Shown here: in pieces, positions 1 to 10,859 of the stretch
Position numbering within the stretch: the first letter of the stretch is position 1
How the letters are laid out: the number at the start of each line of letters is the position of its first letter
Assembly: GCA_016647705.1 (NCBI GenBank)
Contig: CM028332.1
Coordinates: 31,253,300 to 31,317,299 of the forward strand
Length of the DNA stretch: 64,000 nucleotides
Source: Eucommia ulmoides
Lineage: Eukaryota > Streptophyta > Magnoliopsida > Garryales > Eucommiaceae
Direction: 5' to 3'
The notes under the pieces: model-generated
What the model was told of the DNA's origin: nothing
The model's input: only the letters and a program-made list of their open reading frames with translations
The model's database searches: none
Made by a program: the position numbers and the translations under genes

Positions 1-903
1 TACTTGTCAACCTGGAATGAATCTCCAAATTAAGTCCCTTCTGGAATCGTCTACATTTTGCCTCTTTCGTTTTCACCAGAATAGGGGCAAAATGGGACAA
101 AGCATCATATTTGACTTCGTATTGCTGAACGGTCATTTTCCCATGCTTCAGAACTATACATTCTTCTTCCATCTGGAACCGGTAAGACTCAAGAAAATAC
201 TTCTCATTAAACACAGCAACGAAACGATCCCACGTGATCTCCTCGCCAGAACCGGTAATCAGTCTCTTCATTTCTTCCAACTAATGGTTGACTTTCTCCC
301 TCAGCTGAAAAGTGGCAAGGGGAACTCGACTATCGTCAACAATCCCCATAGCCTCAAATACGTGACCCACGCCTTGAATCCAATTCCCAACATCGGCTGG
401 ACTCGCTGTTCCAATAAACATCGAAGGGTCCAACTCCTTGAATCTTTTCAATCGTACTGCCTGAGATGTAGCAGTATCACTTTGGGCCCTTTGACTTTCC
501 ATGATCCTCGCCTGCTACTCTGTCAACTGAGCAGGAACTTGCAAAATTCTTTCAACGGCATCCAAGCTCCCTTACACCCTATCACCCTGTTCATGGGGTT
601 CCACTTGCCTCGGGGGTTCCACCTACCTCTAGGGTCCCACACTCCCAGAGCTCTCGTTTCCACGCTCCATACCCATTATCTGTAATAAAATTCAACTCAA
701 CACCCAACTAGGCCGACCAAAAATGATAGTAATTATTTTACCTAAATAACTACCACGTGAGTGCCAACCTCACCCACTGACATTCTATCTCAAGGTCCCC
801 TACCGACTAGACGACTAGCACGTCTTCCTATCTCATAGTCCACTACCGACACGACAACTAACAAGTCTATAAAACCTATAACCTAGGCTCTGATACCACA
901 AAT
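1..903 (-). mobile_element. Ty3/gypsy fossil, 5' interior with gag remnant
   Basis: Minus-strand remnant of a Ty3/gypsy retrotransposon, cut by the window edge. A gag-like peptide lies at 281-502 (motif FKELDPSMFIGTASPADVGN, typical of the start of plant gypsy gag). The primer-binding site is at 887-898, reading TGGTATCAGAGC on the minus strand, complementary to initiator Met-tRNA. The element is broken, with several breaks in the part seen. The long plus-strand reading frame over 17-685 is an antisense shadow. Confidence 0.75.
887..898 (-). other. Primer-binding site (initiator Met-tRNA)
   Basis: TGGTATCAGAGC on the minus strand, next to the LTR edge at about 904. It fixes the element's orientation and the inner edge of the LTR. 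Confidence 0.8.
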
Positions 904-1639
904 TATCACACCCCACCCCGGATACACGTCACCCCGGGGCTGGCGTAACGTCGACATGACCTCCCCTGAACTACCAACCAACTAGAAACCACGACATATA
1001 TATACAAACATATACAGGCACACAACCATATACATCCTCTCAAATTGGGAAACATCTGTCCCTGAATATATATACAACAAAAATAGTAACAACGAAATAA
1101 TAATGTTGAACCTCCCATGGGTTCGCCTTAAACAACCTACTCCCAAAACAACGCTGCAGCATGACTCTACCTAGTGCCAGTAGAGGACCGACTCCTGGCC
1201 GCTGCACCTGAAACCAAAATTTTATTAGTATACTGTCTTCATAATATATGGATAAAGTATAATAATAATAATAATTTAAATATTGCATTTCAAATAGTAA
1301 TACAAAAATCACATACCAATTGGAAAACTCTGTTTTCTTGTCACCTTAGAAACAAAATCATAGATTTATAACATTCCAACCAAGCAGTGAAAATCCACCA
1401 GAATACTATATCTATTTGATAGGTGTGATCTACCTATGTATTTCCAAACCGAATTAAGTTGGTTTTCGAGTGTTTATATAGTATTTTATTATGTTTTAAT
1501 TAGTTTTTATCTTTTTGTATTAAATCAGGTGTGTGGGGCAAAAAGATAGAAAATTGGAACAAAAACGATAAGATTGAACCGAAGGCAAGTCGAAGTTATG
1601 GTGGATAAATAAGCAAAGAGGCAAAAATATGAAGAAAGC

Positions 1640-2095
1640 CCACCGCCTAGGCGTCTAGACCTCCGCCTAAGTAGTGAAGATGTTGAGAATGACAAAAGGT
1701 TACTGACAACCCACTGCCTAGGTAGGAAATTCCTCCGCCTAGGCGGAAACCCTAGTAGAAACATTTCCAAGTCCACCGCCTACTTCTTCGCCTAAGTGGT
1801 CACCAAACCTGCAAAGTTGGTACAGGTGTTGTAAATTTAAGACTATTTTAGACTATTATAAAATCCTATTTTGGAAACACTCAAAACATAGAAGTTGCAT
1901 ATATTTTTCTTATCTTTCCATAGGTTTTTAAATCACCGCAATCGGAGTTTGGTTGAAGAAGTTACAGTCAAAACAAAATACACACTTGCAGTTCATTCGC
2001 CTAGGCGAGAATTCCAGCGCCTAGGCGGAAAAGCAGCAGAAAGTTAACCGAACTACCTCCGCCTAGGTGAAAAACCCTATGCCTAGGCGAAAACC
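1640..2095. repeat. Cluster of CGCCTAGGCG palindromes (first block)
   Basis: The perfect 10-bp palindrome CGCCTAGGCG and near copies (CCGCCTAGGCG, GCCTAGGTG, GCCTAAG) recur about ten times, often in pairs 15-35 bp apart, in otherwise AT-rich LTR sequence upstream of the plus-strand TATA box near 2140. Confidence 0.75.
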
Positions 2096-2628
2096 CCTGA
2101 CACAGCCTTGATATTTATTAGATATTTTGAGATATTTTGGCTATAAATACCATTCCCTCTCCTCTCCTTGTGAACCCCCCCGCCATTTGGGCACCTTAGG
2201 CTATATTTAGGCCTAGGTTTAGGAGTTTTAGAGGTGGAGCTCACATCCCGAAGTGGAGAAGACGGCGAATCGATCGTTGAGCGTTCTTAGCGGTTTATCT
2301 TCGGACGAGGCTAAGTTCTTCAATTGTTTTTCCTTATTTCTTTATCTTAGGATCATGTGAGCATGTTTAGCTTATTATTTCATTGTAAATGCAGCTATGG
2401 ACATAGCTAAATATGGATTGTAATAGGAATTAATATTATATTTATAAATACGATGTTTGGATGACATCGGTGTTTCGTTTGTGATTGTTCTTCGTAGTTT
2501 GATTGTATTTATCGTATTATTTGTTTATCATGTTTAGTTAGATAAATGGAGAATACGGGGTTTTGACAAACCCCGAATTCAGATTTGGGTAAACAAACGC
2601 CACGATTTTATAACCTGGTCGGGGTTTG

Positions 2629-2990
2629 AATCGTGGATAATCGATGACGTTGGGACAAAACTCACGCGACCTAGAGTCGTTAAGACGTTGAGGGAGACTT
2701 CTTCGTTGACACGAAGTTGCATTATATCCCTCTTCTTACACTCGGGAGTGGTGGTGAGAGAGTTTTAGAATGGAGATTGTCGATAGGGTAAATACAACGT
2801 GATGATCCATTAACCCGGGAGGGAGTTGGATTGTGTGTAATCAATGACGCTGGGCGAGACTCACGTGACCTAGGGTCATTAAGGCATTGAGGGGGACTTC
2901 TTCGTTGACTCGAATTCATGTATTCCCCCGTCTTACACTTAGTAGAGGTGGCGGTGAAGTTTACGTACCGAGATTGTCAAATAGGTCGAA
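2629..2990. repeat. Two-copy direct repeat, period about 200 bp
   Basis: The segment from about 2629 (GATAATCGATGACGTTGGG) recurs from about 2828 (GTAATCAATGACGCTGGG). Both go on with ACTCACG-GACCTAG-GTC, GACTTCTTCGTTGAC and a TCTTACACT tail. It lies inside the LTR-like region. Confidence 0.7.
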
Positions 2991-3381
2991 CACCGTAAAA
3001 GTGAGTAAATCGAGATCGAACACGTATTTGTAAACATGTTAATCCCTAGGCAATTCTTGATCCTAAAACATATTAGCATATTAATGTAGTTAATTTAGGT
3101 TATATTAGTATTAGTTTTATTAATTAAATACATTTGTTTTTCGTCTAGATAAAATTAGGTCACGACAAACACGGTATTCGATAGTAACGACACCAATCCC
3201 TGTGGATACGATAACCCGATCTTAACGATCACACTATACTAAAACTTTGACCTTGTATACTTGCAAGTAGTCATATACGCGAAGGATAGTAGAATCCTTC
3301 GGCGTACACTAACCAAATAGTGTAAAGCAACCAAAATAATAGATACACCAACATATATGGATATACCAATCCAGGGTAAAG

Positions 3382-3421
<40 letters not shown>

Positions 3422-3557
3422 TTATTCAACCGATTCACCGTATACAACAAAAAACCACACCACCCTCCGATTAGCCATATAATCGTTTTAACCTCATGAT
3501 CGGGAGTTGCAACGGTACCATACCACCCGTAGGATTTGCCTTCCTAGCGGGTCACAA

Positions 3558-3692
3558 CAACGCTCTGCCGGATTTTGCCTAGCAGATAATCAACGCTCTG
3601 CTAGACTATGCCTAGTGGATAAACAACGGTCTCCAGGACTATGCCTAGTAGATAAACAACGCTCTGCAGGACTATGCCTAACAGATAATCCA
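3558..3692. repeat. 33-bp tandem repeat, four copies
   Basis: Units start at 3558, 3591, 3624 and 3657, each close to CAACGCTCTGCAGGACTATG followed by CCTAGTAGATAA. As the period is a multiple of three, the plus-strand frame at 3507-3776 reads as 11-residue repeats (QRSAGLCLVDK and variants). Probably non-coding LTR sequence. Confidence 0.8.
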
Positions 3693-4344
3693 CATCCCTT
3701 TCGGGAAGAAATAATATGGCATAATCAGGCCAAACAACAAACGACTCGGTCCACAATCATTTTTCCACTTTTTTAGAAACCAACTAGATTCAACAAATCA
3801 TTTTTTTACCTTTTTAAAACCAACGTAATCCACAAAATATTTTTCCACAAGCACCCAAAATCACTTAATCCATATAAGTTGCAAATTCGTTTAATTTTTA
3901 AATAAACACATTTTCCATAATATATACGAAAATACAATTTGTAATTTACGTAGAAGACAGTACACTCACCTCGATATCCGCTCTGCAAAATTGCTACTGA
4001 TCACCCTCTATCAATACGCCGGTGCCTGTGAAGCTAATAGTGATAGGGCCTAAATTAATAATCTATTTAAAATAACCTAATCATGCAATGTAGGCCCTAA
4101 GTTTTACAATTTTCCCGTCCCCACATTTTACTATGAAAATTTATTATTAGGCTAGTTTCGCTTCGCTAAAATTTACTGTACAAAATTTAGTAATACGAAT
4201 GGTCCCAAAATTTATTATTCCGGTTACGAAATTTTGATGCTAATATTTAAATTTAACAAATCATAAAATTTAACGAGAAACGTTACCCGTTCCAAAACGG
4301 TTGTCGATTTCTTTTTTCCTAAAAAAATTTAGTTTCTGCTCCTG

Positions 4345-4530
4345 AACTCACCGCCTAGGCGAAGGATCCACCACCTTGGCAAACACACTTCTTCTTTTCT
4401 TTGTTTTGCTTACTGACTCATCACCGCCTAGGCCGTTATCTCACCGCCTAGGCAAACACACTCCCTGTTTTCTCTATTTTGCGTTCTGATGCTTCACCGC
4501 CTAGGCGAAGTTGTCACCGCCTAGGCAAAC
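4345..4530. repeat. Cluster of CGCCTAGGCG palindromes (second block)
   Basis: Five more copies of CACCGCCTAGGCG or CACCGCCTAGGCAAAC between 4351 and 4530, about 2.3 kb from the first block and again inside the LTR. Confidence 0.75.
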
Positions 4531-5390
4531 GACCATCTTTCTTGATCAGCTTCTGGTTCGCTCCCAACTAACCGTCTCTCTCTCTCTCTCTTCTCACCAG
4601 CTTCGACGGCTTACACTGCCATTCCCAAAGGATCAAACACCCACACACCACTCCAATGCTCCCCCACTCATCCACCCACACACATACACTACAAGCATAA
4701 GAGAAAGCACACACACACGCACATGCTGTCGACACAAAACAGAAAAATAGAGCACACTCACACGTACGACGGACAAACGGACGAGCACACACATGCACAT
4801 ACCCAGCCAACGTCTGAACAGACCCTTACGCACAAAATAACCCACTGAACGGCGATGCCACACCTACACCCACCGGAGGAACGCCGATCACCCTCCGATT
4901 CTCTTTCTCTCTATAGATTTCTAGATTTTTATTTTCTAAATTTACTTCTTTTGAGATGTTTGATCATCGTACAATGCATGGGGTATTTATATGCATGAAG
5001 ATGGTGGATGGATTTTCTCTACACGCCACGTCGTCCCTCACTCTCTTGGTCTCCAGCTGAGCTCACGATCACACACACACATATATATATATATAAAATA
5101 AACTTTGTTTTAATTACTCTTTTCCCTCCCTTAATTTCTTTAAATCCTTCTTTTAGTCCAATTCAACCTTTTTGGATTTTCTTAAATTGTAATTTCACCC
5201 CTAACATTTTAAATTTTAGATTTTAATTGACAATTTGCATCCTAAGTCTAGAATAAATGTTTTTAAATTTGCGATTTAACCCATAAACTTTTAATTTGGA
5301 TATGAATTAACACAATTTTATCCCATATTTTTTCAATTACTCTAAAATGCAACTAAAATGACGTACGTGCTAAAATTCGGGTATTACAGG

Positions 5391-5755
5391 TACCGAGTTC
5401 GGGGTTTGTTATAGTACATTAATTGTAAAATCTTTAGTTGTCCGTAGGGGAACAACCTTAAATTGGTCAAATAAATAATGAACACTCTGATTAAAATGAA
5501 GAAAAATTTTGAATGAGGAAGAGCGAAACAATTGGATAGATAATGAGCAAGATTGGAATGAAATAGGGTATATTTATATAGCGGGGGTCCAGCTGCCTGC
5601 CTACCAAAGGAATCGGCCTTCTTCAAAAAATGAAGAAGGTTGCCATCTTCTGTAGCCTTTGGTCGGTCACGTTTAACCGGCCAAGCAAACGGCGAGTCGC
5701 CGTTTGCATTTAAAAAATAAAATAAAATGTTTGATTCCAGCCTTTACAAGGCTGG

Positions 5756-5791
<36 letters not shown>

Positions 5792-5907
5792 GATCCCAGC
5801 GTTCTGATCGCCGAAATGTGTGCCTCCGGTAAATAAGTTGAAACCTCAACTGTTTCCGTAATTTTTTTAATTTATTTTTTTAAAATATTTATTCCGTAAA
5901 CAACTTG
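5391..5907 (+). mobile_element. Truncated MULE: transposase N-terminal scrap joined to a right TIR
   Basis: 5391-5455 matches the large neighbouring MULE at about 7880-7945 (shared GTAAAATCTTT-GTTGTCCGT, AGGAACAACCTTAAA). It is followed at once by sequence like that MULE's right TIR: on the minus strand a TATA motif GCTATATAAATA, a C/T-rich leader, dyads such as CCAGCCTTTACAAGGCTGG, and an end GTAAACAACT like the neighbour's. This is an internally deleted relative. Its left side is replaced by the gypsy LTR at 5388. Confidence 0.6.
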
Positions 5908-5933
5908 CACATGGCATGGCGTATTTTGGGCAG

Positions 5934-5942
5934 TGTTTTGGG
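5934..5942. other. Target-site duplication of the MULE, left
   Basis: TGTTTTGGG, identical to 16618-16626. Nine bases is the Mutator hallmark. Confidence 0.85.
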
Positions 5943-6303
5943 GAGTTGTTTACACGAAAAATATATTTTTTTAAAAAAAATCTGAAAACGTGTGTATTAT
6001 GACTTTAATATGAAACCCACGTTATCTGGCATTCGGAACACCGGGTACATATTTATTTTTATTTTTTTAATTTGTTGAACCTGACGTTCATAATGTCGAG
6101 TTCAATTAAAAATCAAACGGTGTATCACCGTTTGATCAAAACAGTAATACACCGTTTGGGTTAGTCAAACAGTACAAATGTACAATTTGACCAACCCAGG
6201 TGCAAAGGCTGCCTGCAAAGGCTGCCTTTGCAGCTAGCTTTGCAAACTGCAAAGGTACAGTCTGCAAAGCAGTCCCGATGTTGTGAATGCCAAGACCAAA
6301 ACA

Positions 6304-6313
6304 CTATATATAG
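6304..6313 (+). promoter_or_regulatory. TATA box in the left TIR
   Basis: CTATATATAG, followed by a pyrimidine-rich leader and a splice donor at 6543. The matching element in the right TIR is at 16301-16308 on the other strand. Confidence 0.6.
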
Positions 6314-6723
6314 CTTTTGAAACTCATTCTTGTTTCATTTCCCTCTTGTGATTTTTTACTTCTGAGTGTACATTCTTCATTTGCCAATCCAATTTTCTTC
6401 TTCTTGACAAATGTATCTCCTAAGTGTTCAAATCTTCCTCCTTATACCGATTTCGTTCTTGTTCCTCCTTCACAGTTTCTCTAAATAGTGTTTGTTCATC
6501 AAAGATTTCACAACTTCACAACTTTTTCCTCCTACTATAAAGGTAAGTTTGTTTTAGTTTTTTTATTTAATTTATTTGTTTGTTTGATTAGCATATTTTT
6601 TACTTATTTAATTATTTAGTTTGTTTGTTAGTTAGTTAGTCTATTTGTTTAATTTGTTAGTTAGTTAGTCCACTTGTTTAATTTGTTAGTTAGTTAGTTA
6701 ATTTAGTCATTTGATTAAAAAAT

Positions 6724-7600
6724 GTGCACTTTGGCCCCTCAAAGTTTGACAAATTATTCATGTAGAAAAATATAACTTAAAATAGAAATTATAATATATG
6801 TTTTAAAAAAAGTTGTTAGTTAGTTAGTTAATTTGAGTTTGATTTGTTAATTTAGTTGTTTTAATTAAAAATGTGCACTTTGGCACTTCAAAATTTGACA
6901 ATTTACACATATGGAAAAAATTAATTAATGAATGTACACTTTGGCCCCAGATAGTTTTTTTTTATACATGTGAGAAAATATAGGTTAAAATAGAAATAAT
7001 AATATATTGTTTTAAAAAAATAGTTAGTTTTTTAATTTGAGTTTGTTTGTTAATTTATTTGTTTAATTAAAAAATATTTAATTAAAAATGTGCACTTTGG
7101 TCCCTGAAAGTTTGACAAATTATACATGGGGGAAATTATAGGTTAAAATAGAAATTATAATATATTGTTTTAAAAAAAAATAGTTAGTTAGTTAGTTAAT
7201 TTGAGTTTGATTTGTTAATTTAGTTGTTTAATTAAAAAATGTGCACTTTGGCCCCTCAAAATTTGAAAAATTACACATATGGGAAAATATAAATTAAAAT
7301 AGAAATTATAATATATTGTATTAAAAAAAAAAATTGTTAGTTAGTTAGTTTAATTTATTAATTTAGTTGTTTAATTAAAGAGTGTACACTTTGACCCCAA
7401 ATAGGTTTTTTAATACATGTGGGAAAATATAGGTTAAAATAGAAATAATAATATATTGTTCTAAAAAAATTAGTTAGTTTTTTAAATTGAGTTTGTTTGT
7501 TAATTTAGTTGTTTGATAAAAAAAAAAAATGTTTAATTTAAAAATGTACACTTTGACCCCTCAAAGTTTTCCAAATTACACATGTGGAAAAAATAAATTA
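6724..7600 (+). repeat. ~150-bp tandem subrepeats in the left TIR
   Basis: The word GTGCACTTTGGCCCCTCAAA or a close variant starts near 6724, 6872, 6933, 7090, 7241, 7383 and 7545. The units also hold a (TTAG)n stretch and AAATAGAAATTATAATATAT. The right TIR has four inverse copies near 15535, 15672, 15829 and 15986. They lie in the putative leader intron. Confidence 0.8.
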
Positions 7601-7833
7601 TTGAGTTAATATTAACTAGACGTGGAATTTTTATTCGATCAAAGTTAAAGTTAATTAATTTATTGAATAAATTAAAAATAAATAAAATGATAAAGAATGA
7701 AAATAAATTACTCAAAAATATAAAAATGAACACTATAAACAATTGGTATGTAAACATACTTTTGTGATTGAGTTTTAGTTGACGATAATATTTTCTTGTT
7801 CTGTTTTGGGTTGTAAAATGATAGCCGCTTGAA

Positions 7834-10690
7834 ATGGAGAACGTCAGGTTATTATTGTATTGGGGTGGTAGAATATTGGATGGTACCGATGTCAGAGTTT
7901 CTTACAGTACCTTATCTGTAAAATCTTTGGTTGTCCGTCGAGGAACAACCTTAAACAAATTAATTGAGATGCTCAGACCATGTATTCTTCAGGATAGCGC
8001 TAATGGAAGTTTGAAATTAAAGTGCAGGATGTCGATGGCTCTTTTCGGGAGGAATTTTAAATATACCTTGTTTTCTATCGGGGACGACTCAGCATTAGAC
8101 TAAGTGTTTGAGTTACCTCTATACATACCCTCCATTCTTGTTGTTGAAGTGTATGTAGAGGTAGAACAAGCATTTAATGATGGTCCGAATTTTTTTCTCG
8201 TAAGTGGTCATTTTACCTATTTAATGACTCAGAGTTTTAATCCGCACAGTACCCAATCTGACAGATAATTTTTTAGCTATAATATTCCCATGTCGTACCC
8301 CCAAGTAGTCTAGTCTAATTACACCATCTCACCCCCTACATTCTAGAACAATATCATTCCCACAGTATTCTCATGTCGCACCCCCAATTACTTGAGTCTA
8401 ATTACACCGTCCCACCACATATATTCCAGAATAAGATCATTCTCATAGTATGATTGACCATGATTATGGCACCAGCTCTGCTCTTTCACATCACCATTAT
8501 TCGCCAAGTAGTCCACCGCAAGACAACAGAAATAATTATGGTGGTGAGTTTGATACAATTGATAGTCGTCACGGTATGTCAGAAGAAGACTTAGATGTGG
8601 ATGTTGCGTTGGAGCCAGAGGAGAATGATGGAGATGGAGACAAAGATCGATATAATGGGCCTAGTGGGTAAGGGAGTTAGAATCAACAATTGGAGTTGGA
8701 CATGGTTATTCTATTTTTCAATAACTTGGATGGGGGTGACGATGACGACATGGCAAAATACGAGCCAAAGTTGTGGAAGAATTTCTAGACACCAGAGATG
8801 GATGAATTCCATACTGTTATGGTCTTTAAGGACAAGAAACATGTCCAGCATGCCGTGAAATATTACCATGTTAAGAAGAACAAAGAGTATTGTGTGTTGG
8901 AAACAAACAAGAAGATTTAGTCAATTAATTGTTTGCATGGATACAATTGGATGTTACGGGTGATTATGAAGAAAAAAAATCATGGTATATTTCAGATTAG
9001 GCAGTATGAAAGGCAACACATATGTTTCTATAATCATACTACTGTAGATTATAAAAACTTGGATTCTGGTGTCATTTTAAATTTAATACTTAGACAAGTT
9101 GAACAGGATCCAGAATTGAAGATTGGCGTCATTGTAGTTTATGTGAAGGAGTCTCAGTAATTCATTATCTCCTACTGAAAAGTTTAGTTGGCTAGATCTA
9201 AAGCCATCGAGACCTTGTTTGGAGATTGGGATGAATCATATCGAAAGTTGATGAAGTATATGGTTGCATTGCAGCACTACAATTCGGGTACAATTGTCTA
9301 GTGGAGCATTGTACCGAATGATATAATTGGTTATATGATGTTTGACATGGTATTTTGGGCATTCAAACCTTCAGTTGACGGATGGTGTTATTGTCGGCCC
9401 GTCATCATGATTGACGGGACCCACTTATATGGTAAATACGAGGGAAATATCTTAATCGCCATTGGAATGACGTCGTCCAACAAGTGTCATCCTTTCGCGG
9501 TCGTACCGACCGAGGGCTACCGATGATAGAGATGGTTCATTTACATAGTTAAGTGTCACATTGTCGGTGATCGTTCTGAAGTGACATTGATATCTGACAG
9601 ACACGCCAGCATTACTAGTTGGTTAACAGTCTTTGGCTTAATCAATAGAACGAGCCCCTCTGATATCACCGATTTTATTTGCAGCACCTTTGCAGCATTT
9701 TCAACAAGATTGCTAAAAATTAGTATCTCAAAGATCTTGCTTGGAATACGGGTGTTGCGACATAAATTCAAAAGTACGATGCTATCATGGAAGAGATAAA
9801 AAAAATTGATGTTCGAGCGTATACATGGTTGAACAATATTCTAACTTACAAATGGACCAAAACACACGACAATGGTAAACGTTGGAGAGTGATGACGACC
9901 AATTACACAGAGGTATTTAACAATTGCTTGAAGGGTGTAAGAAATATTCCAATTACTGCATCCGTAAAGATTATGTTCTATAAGATGGTTAAATACTTTG
10001 ATATTGGTTGACAAGAAGCTCTAAAGGACTCAATCGATGGTTACCTATACACTAAACACGTCGTTCAAAAAATACAAAAATCTCAAGTCAAGTTCAAAAC
10101 ATACGAGATGCAAATATTCAATCAGTAAGTTAGTATTTATTATTTACTTTTTTTTTTCTTTTCTTTTTTTCACATTACATATAATTGTTGCCACACATAT
10201 TTTAATTAAATATGATATTATTTTTCTAGAGAAAATGCAATTTACCACGTTAAAACTAGAAAAACTCTTACTGGGGGCCTGATCGCTCACCAAATCACAT
10301 TAGAGGATAACACTGATTGCATATGTGGAAAGTATAAAATTTGACAATATCCGTGCTCCCATATGCTTGCGGCCATCGAGTATTGTGGCATTGATGCGTT
10401 ACGCTATATTGCAGCTGAGTAGATAATGACGAATCAATTTATAGTGTGGGAGTCATCGTTTTGGCCGATTATTCACGCGAACTACTGGCCACAGACCAAT
10501 TTTTCGAACCTAATTCTGGACCATAATAGACTTCGAGTTGTGTATCGTGGTTAACCAAACTCCACTCACATTCAAAACGAGATGGATCAGTCGCCAAAAA
10601 CAATAACAAATCGGTGTGGTTTATATTCCTAGACTGGACATGATAGGCAGAGCTATCCATCCCGACCCCGCCATACACTCAATTGATCTT
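7834..10690 (+). pseudogene. MULE transposase (MURA/MudrA type), decayed
   Basis: DNA transposase of the Mutator superfamily, which cuts at the TIRs and inserts with 9-bp duplications. Parts in order: N-terminal region from ATG 7834; MuDR-type DNA-binding region near 8800-8950 (VFKDKKHVQHAVKYYHVKKN); DDE core near 9335-9600 with CRPVIMIDGTHLYGKYEGN (first catalytic Asp) and LISDRHASI (second Asp); helical region 9787-10010; intron about 10125-10230; SWIM zinc finger CICGKY...CSHM near 10318-10365; and a C-terminal zinc-knuckle-like RCGLYS-TGHDRQSYPSRP near 10610-10670. About ten stops or frame changes interrupt it (for example TAA at 8101, TGA at 10009), so it is inactive. The start is chosen because a 3' splice site lies ten bases upstream. 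Confidence 0.85.
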
Positions 10691-10859
10691 GTCGGTTCAT
10701 TGTAATGAATGTTTATGTTACTTTATCTGTTTGTTTTGTCAACTTTTATGTATCATAAATTCCATGCACTTGTTGTACATATTTTTTTTGTAATGAATGT
10801 TATATTTTGTTTATAAATGTGATTAAATTTTAATTTCATACTAACAAATTTGACACAAG

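Larger units (their letters stand above)
904..5388 (-). mobile_element. Long 5' LTR of the gypsy fossil, probably with a nested insert
   Basis: On the minus strand the LTR opens at 5388 with TGTAATACCCGAATTTTAGC, the usual start of Tekay-like gypsy LTRs, and closes near 904 before the primer site. A minus-strand TATA-like ATATAAATA lies near 4987. At 4.5 kb it is long for such an LTR. The stretch of about 1.4-3.3 kb looks like a plus-strand LTR-type insert: a TATA box GGCTATAAATACC near 2140 and a tail with CAATCCCTGTGGATACGATA near 3200, wording common in plant gypsy leaders. I could not find its exact ends. Confidence 0.55.
5943..7735 (+). repeat. Left TIR of the MULE: promoter, leader exon, 5' splice site
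   Basis: Inverse of 15250-16617. From the outside inward: GAGTTGTTTACACG end; imperfect dyads (GACGTTCATAATGTCGAG, GCTGCCTTTGCAGC); TATA box CTATATATAG at 6304-6313; C/T-rich leader; 5' splice site AAAG|GTAAGT with GT at 6543; then about seven ~150-bp subrepeats. The matching acceptor is ATAG at 7821-7824, ten bases before the transposase ATG at 7834, giving a 1,282-bp leader intron. Confidence 0.85.

Noticed and set aside
17-685. 222-codon plus-strand frame
   Set aside because: It lies antisense to the gypsy gag remnant at 281-502 and has no domain of its own.
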